From: Myrica gale
Taxonomy: Eukaryota > Streptophyta > Magnoliopsida > Fagales > Myricaceae
Reading direction: 5' to 3'
DNA length: 64,000 nucleotides
Assembly (NCBI GenBank): GCA_963930655.1
Contig: OZ005620.1
Location: forward strand, 1,937,001 to 2,001,000
Of this stretch, positions 61,511 to 64,000 are shown piece after piece. The notes under the pieces are model-generated. The model was given only the letters and a program-made list of their open reading frames with translations, was not told the origin of the DNA and made no database searches. The number at the start of each line of letters is the position of its first letter. Position 1 is the stretch's first letter. The position numbers and the translations under genes were made by a program.

Positions 61511-64000
61511 ATGTATGCTTTGTTTGGGTGTTTTGGAATGATTAAAAAAAAAGAGTACAAACAAGAAAGACCAATAAACAAATTTATCCATGGGAATATA
61601 TTAGCAAGTAGGTAGCTACTAACTGGGTTAGTATTCAACTCCCAAATTATAATATGCAAAGGAATGGCGAGAGAGAAGGAAGGAGGAAGGAGGAAGGAAG
61701 GAGAAGACCGTTGAAAGTCGTTGCCAACTGCCCATAGATAAAGAAGGCGTCCGAGGAAGGGAGAAATCGCAAAGGACAAAACAGAGAAGCCCAGCCACCG
61801 TACCGGTTTAAAGACTTTACGGTGCCTCTGAGTCACGTGTTCCTTAAACCCTTCGTCTACCTCGAGTCACCCTAAGTAAAGAAAATAAATAAAAAATATT
61901 TTTTTTCTCGCTTAAATACAATATTTGAGTTTTTGACCACTGAAATCTATTTTCTTTTTCTTGACTAGCAGAAATAGTTTTTCAGTACATTCGAAGATTA
62001 TTAGTAAAATTAGAAAGTACCTTTTAAATGAAAAATAAACATTTGCAAATTCTATAGGAAAAAATTCACTTAAATCCTTTTTATGTTGGTCCACAGAAGT
62101 CTTAAAAACTCTTAATTTTATTCATATTAAAGATCAACGATTTTGGTATTTCTGTTTTATAAAAAATGGTAAGATTTTTAATATTTTTGATAAAATTGTG
62201 GATATTTATGTAGATTGAAGTTTTTATGAGTTTTTGTGTAAAATTTGATTAAATTTTTTAAAGATATTTAATTTTTATCGGAGCTCGTAAAAAATATAGA
62301 AAAAAATGATTTGATGTAATTATTTAATAAAAATTATTAAATTTAGATGAAAAGTATAAAGAAATAAAATTTATTATAATTTTTAAAAATATATTAAAAT
62401 TTGTGTAAAATTTTATTAAAAATTGTGTCAAAAATATTAATATTTGGATAAGAATTTTTAAAATTTTAAAATTTAATTAAATATATTTATATTCTAAAAT
62501 ATTTTTACAGATTATACCGTCCATGATGGACTACAGTTGTTTTCCATATCTATGACAGAGGATGCTTTATTAATCAGTTCACGTGCTACAAACAAACGGC
62601 CGGGATCTCAACACATCATCATAAAATAAGGTAACTAATAAGAATAAAACAATAATCTAACGATTGGTGTTGAAGACAAAAGAGATAGGCGCCGCCCGCG
62701 ACCGCGTGAACTGTGAAGGAGCTATCCGAGCCCCGAGGTGGAAACTGGTCCCCCACACTACGAAGTGGAGGGACCATTGTACCCAAGGGCAAAGATAAAA
62801 TTTCATTTAGGTGAGACCACGCTGCAATACTAATGTACTATAGGTAATGAGGGTAGTACTGTAATAACACTCCATTGCCTTAGCTGTGCATTAATTTTAA
62901 ATCAGAGATAAATACATAATCATTGACATTTTCTATCTAATATTATTTATTTTATAACATTATATCTATTAATTATTAATTTTAAATAATTTACATTTTT
63001 ATTAAAACTTCTTGTCAATTTAAATGGAAATTAAATTTTAAGCAAATAAAATAATGACTTATTTCTATAATTTTTTAGGGTGATATTTTTGTTAGAATAA
63101 AATAGTCATTTTAAAATTTAAATAATCACTTTCTAAGATTTTAACAGAGGATGTAACTATTTTTTTTCATAATTTTGAGTGCAAAAAAGTTTTTTAAAAA
63201 ATTTTTTTGAACTAATTTATTGAGTTGGTGTGACGCAAAAAGAAAGAAACAAAGAAAGAGAGAAAGAGATCCTCACACGAAGAGTGGGTTGTTATAACAT
63301 CGATGGGCCAACATACTCCTTATGACACTAGGAGGGGCTCTCAGGCATTTAACATGGGCGCTGCAATGCTATCCCATCGGCTGAGCCCGCGCGGTAGAAT
63401 GCGGCTGCTAAATGGTGGGCCTTAATCCTTAATATCAGGGGCGTAACTAGACGGGGACAATGGGGTAGCAGCCCCATCACTTGAAAATTGTAATTTTTTT
63501 CAAGTGTTAAGCCCAGCCTGTCCCCAACAGCCCAACCTGCCCCCGGCCCTGCGCAGGCCCGCCCCCCAACAACCCGACCTGTTATTTTTTTAAAAAAATT
63601 ATCGAAAGGTGAAACGTTGTCGTTTCACCCTGATTTAATTCACTCCTACCCCCTCAATTTCTCTCTTCTCCCCAACGTCCACCCTCTCTCACTCTACTCA
63701 ACTGTTCCTCACCTTCTGACACCAGCGGCCAGCCTGCAACCTCCACCTCCCGCCGGCCAACGCCAGCTTCCAGCGGCAGCCTCCCCTCTCGGCTCTCACT
63801 CTGCCTCTTTCTATGAAAGAGATTATGAATTTGATTATGTTTATATTAATCAAATTATGCATTTGATTAGATTATTATGAATTTGATTATGTTTCCATTA
63901 AATATATTATGAATTTTATTAGGAATTTATAAATTTGATTATTTTTTATTAAATAGATTATAAAATAGATTATTTTCTATTAAATAGATTATGATTTTGA
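61511..64000. other. AT-rich terminal region
   Basis: Long stretches (about 61880-62520 and 62880-63220) are very AT-rich with no gene. A GC-rich patch at about 62685-62830 and a purine run near 63240-63270 stand out. The last 180 bp repeat phrases such as GATTATGAATTTGATTATG. A short frame at 63617-63880 is Pro/Ser/Leu-rich and unconvincing. Confidence 0.5.
63436..64000. mobile_element. Possible transposable element running off the window
   Basis: CAGGGGCGTAACTAG at 63436 followed by GGGGACAATGGGGTAGCAGCCCC resembles the left end of the G-rich hAT-like family seen at 21728 and 29388. The matching right end is not in the window. A perfect hairpin GGTGAAACG-TTGT-CGTTTCACC lies at about 63608-63629. 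Confidence 0.35.

Noticed and set aside
63617..63880. 87-codon Pro/Ser/Leu-rich frame
   Set aside because: Its composition is low-complexity, it has no motif, and it lies in what looks like a transposon end.

Overview
The window is nuclear DNA of a flowering plant, probably a core eudicot. Its genes are split by many short GT-AG introns, the protein families are plant-specific or plant-like, and the spaces between genes are AT-rich and full of plant transposable elements. The species cannot be named from the sequence alone.

Layout, left to right. (1) 980-6967 (+): all but the first exon of a PHT5/VPT-type SPX-MFS vacuolar phosphate transporter. (2) 10268-15154 (-): a very young Ty1/copia retrotransposon with near-identical LTRs, a 5-bp target duplication and one nonsense codon in an otherwise open gag-pol. 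(3) 15746-19617 (+): a complete HOTHEAD-like GMC oxidoreductase. (4) about 21140-21305 (+): a MIR399 hairpin with a clear miR399/miR399* duplex and PHR1-type (P1BS) motifs upstream. (5) 24575-24655 (+): tRNA-Leu(AAG). (6) 26128-28191 (+): an intronless PLP-dependent protein related to molybdenum cofactor sulfurase. (7) 28192-38640: a repeat-rich gene desert. (8) 38870-44290 (+): complete HMG-CoA synthase, 12 exons. (9) 45757-50152 (+): a cucumisin-like subtilase pseudogene carrying three transposon insertions. (10) 50763-52469 (-): the rhamnose-pathway enzyme NRS/ER (UER1). (11) 55247-60696 (-): complete phospholipase D gamma, 10 exons, one GC-AG intron. (12) 61220-61510 (+): a broken RNase H-like (RVT_3) fragment, then AT-rich DNA to the end.

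How they relate. The genes are separate single-gene transcription units, not an operon. The phosphate theme is notable: a vacuolar phosphate importer and MIR399, the phosphate-starvation microRNA that represses PHO2, lie about 14 kb apart. As I recall the Arabidopsis locus numbering, NRS/ER, MIR399B and PHT5;1 are consecutive (AT1G63000, AT1G63005, AT1G63010); PHT5;3, HMGS and the PLD-gamma cluster are consecutive (AT4G11810 to AT4G11850); and PHT5;2 sits beside a MOCOS-like gene (AT4G22990, AT4G22980). This window therefore looks like the unfractionated version of a block that Arabidopsis has split over three duplicated segments.

No unknown multi-gene system was found. The most interesting items are the MIR399-PHT5 neighbourhood, the ancestral synteny block, several fresh tandem duplications (one at a splice acceptor, one inside a coding exon), the GC-AG intron, and a set of small non-autonomous transposon families with readable ends and target duplications. 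Exon boundaries were set by hand from splice signals and reading-frame continuity; each complete gene sums to an open frame of the length expected for its family.
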